Below are positions 42,058-50,051 of a stretch of 64,000 nt of DNA, one piece after another. The notes below the pieces were generated by a model. The model was given only the letters and a program-made list of their open reading frames with translations. It did no database searches and was not told the DNA's origin. The translations under genes were made by a program, and so were the position numbers. The DNA lies in NCBI GenBank assembly GCA_963921255.3, contig CAWUEW020000001.1, positions 310,001-374,000 of the forward strand, in the 5' to 3' direction. This stretch comes from JANSYL01 sp963921255. GTDB lineage: Bacteria > Pseudomonadota > Alphaproteobacteria > Rhodobacterales > Rhodobacteraceae. Position 1 is the first letter of the stretch. Every line of letters starts with the position of its first letter.

Positions 42058-42882
42058 TCAGATGCGGCGCAACACGATCAGCCGATACTCATGCTCGGCT
42101 GCGAACTTCTCGGCCCGTCCCGTCCGGCGGGCCAGCTTGTCCATCGAACGGCCCAGAACCTTTTCCAGCGCCCAGGACCGCCAGGGGTATTCGCGCCGGA
42201 ACTCTGACCGAAAGCGGGTCACGAACGGCGCAATCTTTTCGTTCTTCAGGTATTCGTGGATCACGAAAGTCGGCGTGATGGCATCCGTCATGTCCTGATC
42301 ACTGACCACCTCGAACGCGCCTTGCTTGGCCACCGCCTCAAGGAAGGCGGCATGCGAGCCACGGGTGCCATCCTGGTGTGATTTGCCCCCGGTGCCGCGC
42401 CGGAAGTAATCGAACATCACGATGCCCTTGTCCGCGTAACGCGCCGCTTGGGCCAGGGCCGGTTCCAGTTCGATGTAGTGGAAGCTTTCGGCAAACAGGC
42501 AGAGATCGAACCGCGCATCCGTTTCGAAGGATTCGAAATACGCGTCGACAACCTCGGTCCCTTCGGGCAGCTTGGCCCGCGCCATCTCGTTCATCTGGCT
42601 TGACGGCGACACGCAGCTGACATCGAACCCACGCCCGATCAGCCCTTTCGCATTCGCCCCCGTGCCCGACCCGACATCCAGAATGCGCGAAACCCCACCC
42701 GGCACCGTTCCGATGGCCTCGATCAGCTTCTCGAAATAGGCATGCTGCGCCGCGCCGAGCGCCTGCGCCGACAAGACCTCGGGCAAGCCATCGGGGAAAT
42801 AGCCGTAATGCGCGTAGCCGTGGCCAAAGACCACCTCGGACACCAGCGCCGCGCCTTCCAATTCAACGAACTTCAGTTTCAT
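42058..42882 (-). CDS. Class I SAM-dependent methyltransferase
   Basis: 274 aa. SAM motif ILDVGSGTGANAKGLIGRGFDVSCVSPS (around residue 72), with an N-terminal segment EVVFGHGYAHYGYFPDGLPEVLSAQALGAAQHAYFEKLIEAI. Substrate unknown. Start MKLKFVELEG at 42882. It lies directly downstream of paaE on the same strand with a 46-base gap, so it may be transcribed with the paa genes, but no link to phenylacetate is known. Confidence 0.8.
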   Translation of the reverse strand: MKLKFVELEGAALVSEVVFGHGYAHYGYFPDGLPEVLSAQALGAAQHAYFEKLIEAIGTVPGGVSRILDVGSGTGANAKGLIGRGFDVSCVSPSSQMNEMARAKLPEGTEVVDAYFESFETDARFDLCLFAESFHYIELEPALAQAARYADKGIVMFDYFRRGTGGKSHQDGTRGSHAAFLEAVAKQGAFEVVSDQDMTDAITPTFVIHEYLKNEKIAPFVTRFRSEFRREYPWRSWALEKVLGRSMDKLARRTGRAEKFAAEHEYRLIVLRRI

Positions 42883-42928
42883 GCGCCCGCCCCTACCGCA
42901 CCACCCTGCAAAGGTCGAGGGCTTGGCG

Positions 42929-43975
42929 TCATGCTGCGTCGAAATCCACCGAGACACGATCCGTCGTCGGGCGGGCCTGGCACGCCAGGACAAAGCCCGC
43001 CTCGATCTCCCAGGGTTCCAGCGAATAGTTGACCGCCATCTCGACGGCGCCCTCGGTCACGCGACACCGACAGGTGCAGCACATCCCGCCCCGACAGGAA
43101 TACGGAACATCCAACCCCTGACGCTCGGCGGCCTCCAGGATCGAGCCGTCCTGCGCGACCATATCAAAGCGCCGCGTGACCCCGTCCATCTGGACCGTCA
43201 CGTCCACACCCGCCGCAGCAACCGCCTGCGCAGCCTTCGACGGCGGCAAGGCAAACCCCCCGCCGCTGGCCGCGGTGAACCGTTCGTCATGGATGCGGTC
43301 CGCCGGCACGCCAAGCGCGACCAGCGCGGCGCGCCCGTCGTCGATCAGGCCACCCGGTCCGCACAGGAACACCCCATCGGCCCCCAGAACATCCACGGCC
43401 CCGGCCTGCGCCAGGCGCGTGATCTTCGCGCCATCGATGCGCCCGTTGAGCAGCGGCACGTCCTGCATCTCCTGGCTCAGGATATGCGTGACCGAGAATC
43501 GCCCGAGATACCGGTCCTTCAACGCCTCCAACCGATCATGGAACATGATCGTGTCGCTGCGTCGGTTGCCGAAGATCAACGCCACCTCCGCCCCCCGCGC
43601 CAGCGCCGCCCCGGCGATCGAGACCATGGGCGTGATCCCCGACCCGGCCGCGATCAACACCAGCCGCGCGCAGCCGGGATCGATGAAACGGCCATCTGGG
43701 GCCATCGCCTCCAACCGGTCCCCTGCTTTCAGCGCTTGTGCGAAACTGGAAAACGCCCCGCCCTCGACCTTCTTGATGCCTACGGTCAGGGGTTCGCCCG
43801 GCAGGGACGCGATCGAATAGCTTCGTCGCAGATCGTTCCCAAGCTCCGGCGCGCGCAGGGTCAGGTACTGCCCGGGCTGCCAGGTGAACTCCGCGCCCTC
43901 TGGCGCCTCGAAGCTGACGGCCACGGCATCGCGGCCTTCGGGGCGCACCGAACGAACGACAAGATCATGAAACAT
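42929..43975 (-). CDS. paaE: Phenylacetyl-CoA epoxidase reductase subunit PaaE
   Basis: 348 aa. FAD/NADPH ferredoxin-reductase module (RRSYSIASLPGEPLTVGIKKV; VLIAAGSGITPMVSIAGAAL) followed by a plant-type 2Fe-2S domain with YSCRGGMCCTCRCRVTEG and a distal Cys (LACQARP). It passes electrons from NADPH to the PaaABC(D) oxygenase. It follows paaD by 15 bases. Confidence 0.94.
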   Translation of the reverse strand: MFHDLVVRSVRPEGRDAVAVSFEAPEGAEFTWQPGQYLTLRAPELGNDLRRSYSIASLPGEPLTVGIKKVEGGAFSSFAQALKAGDRLEAMAPDGRFIDPGCARLVLIAAGSGITPMVSIAGAALARGAEVALIFGNRRSDTIMFHDRLEALKDRYLGRFSVTHILSQEMQDVPLLNGRIDGAKITRLAQAGAVDVLGADGVFLCGPGGLIDDGRAALVALGVPADRIHDERFTAASGGGFALPPSKAAQAVAAAGVDVTVQMDGVTRRFDMVAQDGSILEAAERQGLDVPYSCRGGMCCTCRCRVTEGAVEMAVNYSLEPWEIEAGFVLACQARPTTDRVSVDFDAA

Positions 43976-43990
43976 GGGCGCGGTCCCCCT

Positions 43991-44476
43991 TCAGATGCAT
44001 TTGAAATAGTCGAACGGCTCGGCACAGGCGGTGCAGCGGTACTGGGCCTTGCAGGCGGTCGAGCCGAACTCGCTGATCTTTTCGGTCGTCTGCGCCCCAC
44101 AGCGCGGGCAGGCCACGTCAACGTCGGCAAACAGCGCCCGCTTGCCGCCGCCCTTGTGCGGCGGCGCGATCCCGTAGGCGCGCAGCTTTTCGCGCCCGTC
44201 CTCGGTAATCCAATCGGTTGTCCAGGGCGGCGACAGAACCCGTTCGATCCGGGCGTCGAACCCGGCCCCCCGCAACGCGGCTTCAATGGCCAGCTCAATC
44301 GCCAACACCGCCGGGCATCCCGAATAGGTCGGCGAAACCTTGGCCACGGCCACACCATCGACCAGATCAACCGCCCGCAGGATCCCCAGATCGGCCACCG
44401 TGACACAAGGCACCTCGGGGTCCGGCACGGCGGCCGCCGCGGCCCAGGCGCGGGATTGATCCAGAACGGCTACCAT
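43991..44476 (-). CDS. paaD: PaaD, phenylacetyl-CoA epoxidase maturation protein
   Basis: 161 aa. MIP18/DUF59 domain (VPDPEVPCVTVADLGILRAV...PTYSGCPAVLAIELAIEAAL) and a C-terminal zinc-ribbon-like CPRCGAQTTEKISEFGSTACKAQYRCTAC. It probably helps insert the iron cofactor of the epoxidase. The start overlaps the paaC stop by 7 bases. Confidence 0.93.
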   Translation of the reverse strand: MVAVLDQSRAWAAAAAVPDPEVPCVTVADLGILRAVDLVDGVAVAKVSPTYSGCPAVLAIELAIEAALRGAGFDARIERVLSPPWTTDWITEDGREKLRAYGIAPPHKGGGKRALFADVDVACPRCGAQTTEKISEFGSTACKAQYRCTACAEPFDYFKCI

Positions 44477-45225
44477 TCCGCCCCCGGATAGGCCCGCTGC
44501 AGGTACTGCATCTCTGCCAGAAGATGGCCCAGATGCTCCCCATGCAGACCGCTGCGGCCGCCCGTTTGCGGATATCGGACCTCCGGCGCCTGCAGGTCCG
44601 CTTCCGCGAACACCATCGAGATCACCCGGTCCCAGGCCGCGCGCGGCGCCGCGCGCGACGGCAGAACACCGGCGGCAACGCAGGCCTGATCGGCCGCGGT
44701 TTCTTCAAACAACTCGCCGGTGAAGCGGTGCAGCTCGTCAACCGCCGCCTGCATGCGCACAGCGCTTTCCTCGGTTCCGTCGCCCAGGCGGATCACCCAC
44801 TCGCCCGCGTGCCGGATGTGATAGGCCATTTCCTTCACGGCCTTGCCTGCCACCCCGCGGATCACGTCATCGCGGCTGTCCAGCGCCGCCTGCCAGTACG
44901 GCTCCATATAGGCGGCGAAGTATAGCTGGCGCACCATGGTCTGGGCAAAATCACCGTTCGGGCGCTCGCACAGGAGCAAGTTCCGATACTGACGTTCCAC
45001 CCGCAGATAGGCGAGGTCATCCTCGCTGCGGCCCGCCCCCTCCAACGCCGCGGCATAAGCATAAAGGGTGCGCGCCGAACCGATCAGGTCCAGCGCCATG
45101 TTCGGCAGCGCCAGATCCTCTTCCAACAGGGGCGCGTGGCCACACCATTCGCTGATCCGGTGTCCCAGGATCAGATGGTCATCGGCCAGGGCCAGAACCG
45201 CGTCGAACCGCGCCGCCTCCATCAC
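44470..45225 (-). CDS. paaC: Phenylacetyl-CoA epoxidase structural subunit PaaC
   Basis: 251 aa, ferritin-like helical protein. LALADDHLILGHRISEWCGHAPLLEEDLALPNMALDLIGSARTLY and MAYHIRHAGEWVIRLGDGTEES match PaaC, which pairs with PaaA but lacks its complete iron site. It overlaps paaB by 4 bases (ATGA). Confidence 0.95.
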   Translation of the reverse strand: MMEAARFDAVLALADDHLILGHRISEWCGHAPLLEEDLALPNMALDLIGSARTLYAYAAALEGAGRSEDDLAYLRVERQYRNLLLCERPNGDFAQTMVRQLYFAAYMEPYWQAALDSRDDVIRGVAGKAVKEMAYHIRHAGEWVIRLGDGTEESAVRMQAAVDELHRFTGELFEETAADQACVAAGVLPSRAAPRAAWDRVISMVFAEADLQAPEVRYPQTGGRSGLHGEHLGHLLAEMQYLQRAYPGAEW

Positions 45226-45506
45226 ATGTGCCCTACGTCATCGGGAATGTCGTAGAAGGTCGGATGCCGATAGATCTTGTCCCCGGCCGGATCGAAATTC
45301 TCGGACGCCTGGTCAGGATCGCTGGCCGTGATGGCCGCGCTCGGCACGACCCACAGGCTCACCCCTTCGCCGCGCCGCGTATAGACATCGCGCGCCGCTT
45401 GCAGCGCCATCACCTCATCGGCCGCGTGCAAGCTGCCCACATGCTTGTGGCTCAGCCCGTTCCGGGGGCGAATGAACACTTCCCACAGTGGCGTCTCACC
45501 CGACAT
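45222..45506 (-). CDS. paaB: Phenylacetyl-CoA epoxidase subunit PaaB
   Basis: 94 aa. TPLWEVFIRPRNGLSHKHVGSLHAADEVMALQAARDVYTRRGEGVSLWVVPS is the full PaaB core. It bridges PaaAC heterodimers. A 94-base gap with two strong hairpins separates it from paaA, while paaB-paaC-paaD overlap. Confidence 0.96.
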   Translation of the reverse strand: MSGETPLWEVFIRPRNGLSHKHVGSLHAADEVMALQAARDVYTRRGEGVSLWVVPSAAITASDPDQASENFDPAGDKIYRHPTFYDIPDDVGHM

Positions 45507-45548
45507 CGCATCTCTGCCTTCTCTGTTTCAAAAATATCCCACGGGGGT

Positions 45549-45592
45549 CCGGGGGTGTGAAACCCCCGGCGGATCGCCTGCGTCAGCAGGCG
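45549..45592. repeat. Twin GC-rich hairpins in the paaA-paaB gap (REP-like)
   Basis: CCGGGGGT (45549-45556)-GTGAA-ACCCCCGG (45562-45569), then CGCCTGC (45575-45581)-GTCA-GCAGGCG (45586-45592). They could stabilise the paaA mRNA end or partly terminate, lowering paaBCDE relative to paaA. The preceding 'ATATCCCACGGGGGTCC' looks like dispersed intergenic repeats in this group (from memory, to be checked). Confidence 0.65.
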
Positions 45593-45600
45593 AGCCCGCT

Positions 45601-46590
45601 TTACTCTGCCGCCATCGCAGCCTTGCGCACCTTGCGTTTTTCGGCATGGGCCAAAGCCGCCTCGCGGACCCAGGCCCCGTCCTCCCACGCCTTGCGACGG
45701 TCACGGATCCGGTCGACATTCATCTGCCCGCCGCCTTTGACGACGCGCCAGAATTCGTCCCAATCAATCGGTCCGTGATCATAGCCGCCCTTTTCCGCGT
45801 TCCAGACGAGGTCCGGATCCGGCACGCTCAGCCCCAGGAACTCGGCCTGGGGCACGGTCGCGTCGATGAACTTCTGCCGCAGGGCATCATTGGTGAACCG
45901 CTTGATCTTCCAGGCCATCGATTGGTCCGAATGCTGGCTATCGGCGTCGTGGGGCCCGAACATCATCAGGCTCGGCCACCACCAGCGGTTCAGCGCGTCC
46001 TGCGCCATGTCCTTCTGCTCGGGCGTGCCTTGGGCGAGTGTCATGACAATCTCGTAGCCCTGGCGCTGGTGAAAGGACTCCTCCTTGCAGACGCGGATCA
46101 TGGCCCGGGCATAGGGCCCGAAAGAACAGCGACACAGCGGGATCTGGTTCATGATCGCCGCGCCATCGACCAGCCAGCCGATCACGCCGATATCGGCCCA
46201 ACTGAGGGTGGGATAATTGAAGATGCTGGAATACTTCGCGCGGCCGTCCAGCAACTCTTCGGTCATCTGTTCGCGGCTCACGCCAAGCGTCTCGGCCGCG
46301 GCATAGAGATACAGCCCGTGCCCGCCCTCATCCTGCACCTTGGCCAGAAGGGCCGCCTTGCGCTTCAGCGACGGGGCCCGTGTGATCCAGTTGCCCTCAG
46401 GCAGCATGCCGACAATCTCGGAATGGGCGTGCTGACCGATCTGGCGCACCAGGGTGCGGCGATAGCCTTCGGGCATCGGGTCATTGGGCTCGATCTTTTC
46501 CTCGGCATCGATGCGCGCCTGGAACCGCGCGAGGAACTCCGGCGTTTCTTCCGTCTGCCCATCGGCACCGATCAACCCTTGGGAATACAT
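45601..46590 (-). CDS. paaA: Phenylacetyl-CoA epoxidase catalytic subunit PaaA
   Basis: 329 aa. Di-iron helices include KVQDEGGHGLYLYAAAETL and KEESFHQRQGYEIVMTLAQGT (E-x-x-H pairs). It oxygenates phenylacetyl-CoA to the ring 1,2-epoxide with PaaC, B and E. It is the first gene of paaABCDE and is preceded by a 17-bp inverted repeat. Confidence 0.96.
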   Translation of the reverse strand: MYSQGLIGADGQTEETPEFLARFQARIDAEEKIEPNDPMPEGYRRTLVRQIGQHAHSEIVGMLPEGNWITRAPSLKRKAALLAKVQDEGGHGLYLYAAAETLGVSREQMTEELLDGRAKYSSIFNYPTLSWADIGVIGWLVDGAAIMNQIPLCRCSFGPYARAMIRVCKEESFHQRQGYEIVMTLAQGTPEQKDMAQDALNRWWWPSLMMFGPHDADSQHSDQSMAWKIKRFTNDALRQKFIDATVPQAEFLGLSVPDPDLVWNAEKGGYDHGPIDWDEFWRVVKGGGQMNVDRIRDRRKAWEDGAWVREAALAHAEKRKVRKAAMAAE

Positions 46591-46621
46591 CGCAGCGGCC
46601 CTCCAATCCGTGTGCCCCGCT

Positions 46622-46671
46622 AAAATAGGTTACAAAAAATCGCGATTCAACGAATTTTTGTAACCTATTTT
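46622..46671. promoter_or_regulatory. Long inverted repeat between paaX and paaA (operator or terminator)
   Basis: Perfect 17-bp arms, AAAATAGGTTACAAAAA (46622-46638) and its complement (46655-46671), with a 16-base spacer containing GATTCAACGAAT. It overlaps the paaX stop codon and lies 32 bases upstream of the paaA ATG. The AT-rich symmetry fits a regulator site for paaABCDE (PaaX or the TetR protein). It could also form a terminator-like stem for paaX mRNA. Confidence 0.6.
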
Positions 46672-47519
46672 TTGTCGCCGGGCCGATCCCGGAACCGGTG
46701 GTAGTAACTTGGGCTCGGGGGCGGCAGGCCGTCATAGCCGGTGCCGGGTGCGTTCAACCACAGATCCGACAGCGGCGTGATCCGATAGTACAAGCGGGCC
46801 ACCTCGGCCCGCAGCCCCAGGCCCGACCAGCCGCCGGGTGCCAGAGACTCGGGCAATTCGGGGTAACGCAGGACGTAGCGGCGCCAGCGATGGACAAACA
46901 GCGTGCGCGCCGCCATCGCCTCCACCCCGGTTTGGGGATCGAAGGACACATCGAGAAAGCGCAGCAACGCCTCGAGATCCCGCAGATCGGCCGCATGCGC
47001 GGACGAAATGAGGGCCGCTCTCTGGGCCTCGGGCATATCGGTCGGGTCCCCCACCACACCAAACCCCCGGTCCCGCGGGGCAAAATCAGCGGGCCACAGG
47101 CCAACGCCGGGCGCAATGGGAATACCGCGCGGCGCATCCGACGCGCAGGCCAGCCACGGACCGCGGGTCACCTCCCCCGGGACGGCGTAGACCAGGCGGG
47201 CGGCGGGGACGAATTCCGCGCGCCCAGCGTCGGAAAACTGGTACAGCGTGGCCCGCCCATCGCGCGGGTCTTTCAAACGGTTGATCCACCCGTCCGCCAC
47301 CAGCCGCGACAAGGCGGTGCGCTGCGCGGCCTGGGAAATCCCCATCGCCTCCAGCAGGCTGCTGAGCCGGGCGGTGGCGATCAGGCCGCCGCGCAATTCC
47401 ACCGCATCGCCCAGGACGGTCACGATCAACGACCACACGCGGACGCGGCGCCCAGTGTGCAGATGCGCGGCCAGAAGGGGGGTCAGTGTGTCGATCCGGG
47501 GTGCGGTCATGTCCCCCAT
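46665..47519 (-). CDS. paaX: PaaX-family transcriptional repressor
   Basis: 284 aa. N-terminal winged helix (LSSLLEAMGISQAAQRTALSRLVADGWINRLKDPRDGRATLYQFSDAGRAEF) and the PaaX C-terminal region (VHRWRRYVLRYPELPESLAPGGWSGLGLRAEVARLYYRI). PaaX represses paa genes until phenylacetyl-CoA binds. ATG 47519 abuts the paaZ stop. A second in-frame ATG at 47510 is also possible. Confidence 0.9.
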   Translation of the reverse strand: MGDMTAPRIDTLTPLLAAHLHTGRRVRVWSLIVTVLGDAVELRGGLIATARLSSLLEAMGISQAAQRTALSRLVADGWINRLKDPRDGRATLYQFSDAGRAEFVPAARLVYAVPGEVTRGPWLACASDAPRGIPIAPGVGLWPADFAPRDRGFGVVGDPTDMPEAQRAALISSAHAADLRDLEALLRFLDVSFDPQTGVEAMAARTLFVHRWRRYVLRYPELPESLAPGGWSGLGLRAEVARLYYRITPLSDLWLNAPGTGYDGLPPPSPSYYHRFRDRPGDKK

Positions 47520-49544
47520 CTAGCGGGAATAGGAGACCATCGTCAAAAGCTCGTACTCGGCCACCTGATCCCCGTCCTGATTGTAGAGGGTCGCGTTCCA
47601 CCGCACCTCACCATAATCGCTGGTGCGACGGGTTTTCCGCCGTGCGGTCAGGCGCACACACAGGGCGTCGCCCGGACTGACGGGTTTCTGGAAGCTCAGC
47701 GCGTTGAGGCCCGTGTTCGCCAGGACCGGACCGGGGTCAGGCTGCACGAACAGACCGGCCGCAAAACTCAGCAGGAGGTAGCCATGCGCCACGCGGCCCG
47801 GGAAGAACGGGTTGGCGGCGGCGGCGGCCTCATCCATATGGGCATAGAACGTATCGCCCGTGAAATGGGCAAAGTGCTCGATATCCTCGATTGTGATCAC
47901 ACGCCGGTCGGTCTTGATCGTATGACCGATCTCGATCTCGTCAAAGGTCAGCTGGAACGGGTGGTTGGGCGGCGTGATTTCCTCGGCACCGGGGAGCCAC
48001 GTGCCCGTGACGGCACTGATCATGCGGGGGCTGCCCTGCACGGCGACGCGTTGCATGTAGTGTTGCACGCCCCGAATGCCGCCCATCTCTTCCCCGCCGC
48101 CGGCGCGGCCCGGTCCGCCATGGGTCATATGAGGCAAGGGTGAGCCGTGGCCCGTGGCTTCGGCCATGCTGTCACGGTCGTTGATATAGAGCCGCCCATG
48201 CCACGCGCCGCTGTCCGCAACCAAGGTGCGGGCCACGGCAGGGTCGTGTGTGATCACGGACGCGACAAGGCTGCCGCCGCCGCGGTTGGCGATGGCCGAC
48301 GCATGGGGCAGGTCACGGTAGGGCATGAGCGTTGCCACCGGGCCAAAGGCTTCGATCGCATGCACGTTGCGTGCTGAATCAGGCTCTAAACAGCGGAACA
48401 GGGTCGGTTTTTGGAAGGCGCCCCGTGCGGGATCTTCGGCGTCGATCGTAAGCGCGTCACCGGTGAACACAGGCTCAACCTCCGCGCCGAAGGACGCCAT
48501 GCGTGCCGCCACATCTGCCTGCTGCGCCGCACTGACAAGGGCCCCCATCCGGGTCGTCTCCCGCGTCGGATCGCCAATTCTGGTGCGCGCCAGACGGGCC
48601 GACAGCGCCTCGGACACCGGGTCCATCAACGGTGCGGGCACGATGATCCGCCGAATGGCCGTGCATTTCTGGCCGGCCTTTGTCGTCATCTCGCGGGCGA
48701 CCTCCTTGACGAACAGGTCGAACTCGGGCGCGTCCGGCGTGACATCCGGCCCGAGGATCGACGCATTCAGGCTGTCCTGTTCCGCGATGAAGCGCGTGCT
48801 GTGTTTCAACAGGTTCGGGGTGGAACGCAGGAGAAGCGCCGTGTCCGCCGACCCGGTGAAGCTGAGAACATCTTGCGGGCCGAGGCGGTCGAGCAAATCC
48901 CCCGTCCCCCCCAGAACCAGTTGAACCGCGCCTTCGGGCACGAGGCCGGAATCGACGATCATCCGAATCGCCGCCTCGGCCAGATAGGCCGTCGCCGTTG
49001 CCGGTTTCACGATCGCGGGCACGCCGGCCAGCAGGCTTGGGGCCAGCTTTTCCAACATGCCCCAGACCGGGAAGTTGAACGCGTTGATGTGCACCGCCAC
49101 CCCGCGCAAAGGCACCGACACATGCTGACCCAGAAAGGTTCCGTTGCGGCTGAGGTGTTCGATCCCACCGTCGAGATGGATGTGCCCCTCTGGCATTTCC
49201 CGGCGACCCTTGGAGGCAAAGACGAACAGCGTCCCGATGCCCCCGTCGATATCGATCCAGCCATCCGCCCGGGTCGCGCCCGACCAGGGGTTGATGGCGT
49301 AGAGCTCTTCCTTTCGGCCGTCCAAGTACTGGGCCAGCGCCTTCAGCATCTTGGCGCGCTGGTGAAAATCCATCGCGCGCAGGGCCGGCCCGCCGACCTC
49401 GGTGGCATGGGCAATCATGGCGGCCATGTCCGTTGCCGCCCCGCCCCGCGCCACCGGCTCACCCGTGATGGCTGAATGCAGGGTGCGCGCGGTGTCGTCC
49501 GGTCCGACCCAGTGACCGGCAGCATAGGCCTGAAGCTCGAGCAT
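47520..49544 (-). CDS. paaZ: PaaZ, bifunctional oxepin-CoA hydrolase / 3-oxo-5,6-dehydrosuberyl-CoA semialdehyde dehydrogenase
   Basis: 674 aa. The N-terminal aldehyde dehydrogenase (about 1-500) has catalytic Cys in TKAGQKCTAIRRIIVP and an FTGSADTALLLRS NAD loop. The C-terminal MaoC-like hydratase (about 540-674) has HFAHFTGDTFYAHMDEAAAAANPFFPGRVAHGYLLLSF with the Asp/His pair. It opens the oxepin ring and oxidises the aldehyde. In roseobacters the hydrolysis product can be diverted to tropodithietic acid when the dehydrogenase half is bypassed (family knowledge). It is divergent from paaI. Confidence 0.95.
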   Translation of the reverse strand: MLELQAYAAGHWVGPDDTARTLHSAITGEPVARGGAATDMAAMIAHATEVGGPALRAMDFHQRAKMLKALAQYLDGRKEELYAINPWSGATRADGWIDIDGGIGTLFVFASKGRREMPEGHIHLDGGIEHLSRNGTFLGQHVSVPLRGVAVHINAFNFPVWGMLEKLAPSLLAGVPAIVKPATATAYLAEAAIRMIVDSGLVPEGAVQLVLGGTGDLLDRLGPQDVLSFTGSADTALLLRSTPNLLKHSTRFIAEQDSLNASILGPDVTPDAPEFDLFVKEVAREMTTKAGQKCTAIRRIIVPAPLMDPVSEALSARLARTRIGDPTRETTRMGALVSAAQQADVAARMASFGAEVEPVFTGDALTIDAEDPARGAFQKPTLFRCLEPDSARNVHAIEAFGPVATLMPYRDLPHASAIANRGGGSLVASVITHDPAVARTLVADSGAWHGRLYINDRDSMAEATGHGSPLPHMTHGGPGRAGGGEEMGGIRGVQHYMQRVAVQGSPRMISAVTGTWLPGAEEITPPNHPFQLTFDEIEIGHTIKTDRRVITIEDIEHFAHFTGDTFYAHMDEAAAAANPFFPGRVAHGYLLLSFAAGLFVQPDPGPVLANTGLNALSFQKPVSPGDALCVRLTARRKTRRTSDYGEVRWNATLYNQDGDQVAEYELLTMVSYSR

Positions 49545-49570
49545 GATCTGTCCCTCCCGGGTTTATTCTT

Positions 49571-49582
49571 GACCGATCGGTC
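49571..49582. promoter_or_regulatory. TetR-type operator GACCGATCGGTC in the paaZ-paaI divergent promoter
   Basis: A perfect 12-bp palindrome, extended by one base pair-like TTGACC (-35-like) on its left. It sits 27 bases upstream of the paaZ start and 36 bases upstream of the paaI start. The TetR regulator encoded at 51366 next to paaK is the likely ligand. Confidence 0.75.
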
Positions 49583-49618
49583 GGCTTTGCGTCAAGCTTT
49601 GCCCAAGGGAGGACGGAA

Positions 49619-50050
49619 ATGACACCGCAGGAACGCGCGTCTCGCGTGGCCGAGGTCATGTGGGCATCGGACAACGCTTCGGCCTGGGCCGGCCTGACGC
49701 TTGAAGCGATCGGACCGGGCACCGCGCGGATGACCTGTGTCGTGCAGGAGCATCACCTGAACGGGCACGGGATTTGCCACGGCGGGGTGATCTTCACCCT
49801 GGCCGACAGCGCCTTTGCCTTTGCGTGCAATTCCCACAACCGCATTGCCGTCGCGCAGCACAACGCGATCAGCTACCTCAGCCCCGGCCAAAAGGGCGAA
49901 GTTCTTGTGGCCGAAGCGCGGGAAGTGTCACTGGCCGGGCGGTCGGGCGTCACGGATGTCGTGGTGACCGGGGGGGATGGACGACAGGTGGCGTTGTTCC
50001 GGGGCGCCTCGCGCCAGATTTCCGGCAATCATTTTGAGGAGGACGGGTGA
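49619..50050 (+). CDS. paaI: PaaI, acyl-CoA thioesterase of the phenylacetate pathway
   Basis: 143 aa, hotdog fold. LNGHGICHGGVIFTLADSAFAFACNSHNRIAVAQHNAISYLSPGQ contains the catalytic Asp region. It rescues CoA from dead-end hydroxyphenylacetyl-CoA products. The GGGAGGA ribosome binding site supports the ATG. paaK follows after 1 base. Confidence 0.94.
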   Translation: MTPQERASRVAEVMWASDNASAWAGLTLEAIGPGTARMTCVVQEHHLNGHGICHGGVIFTLADSAFAFACNSHNRIAVAQHNAISYLSPGQKGEVLVAEAREVSLAGRSGVTDVVVTGGDGRQVALFRGASRQISGNHFEEDG

Positions 50051-50051
50051 G

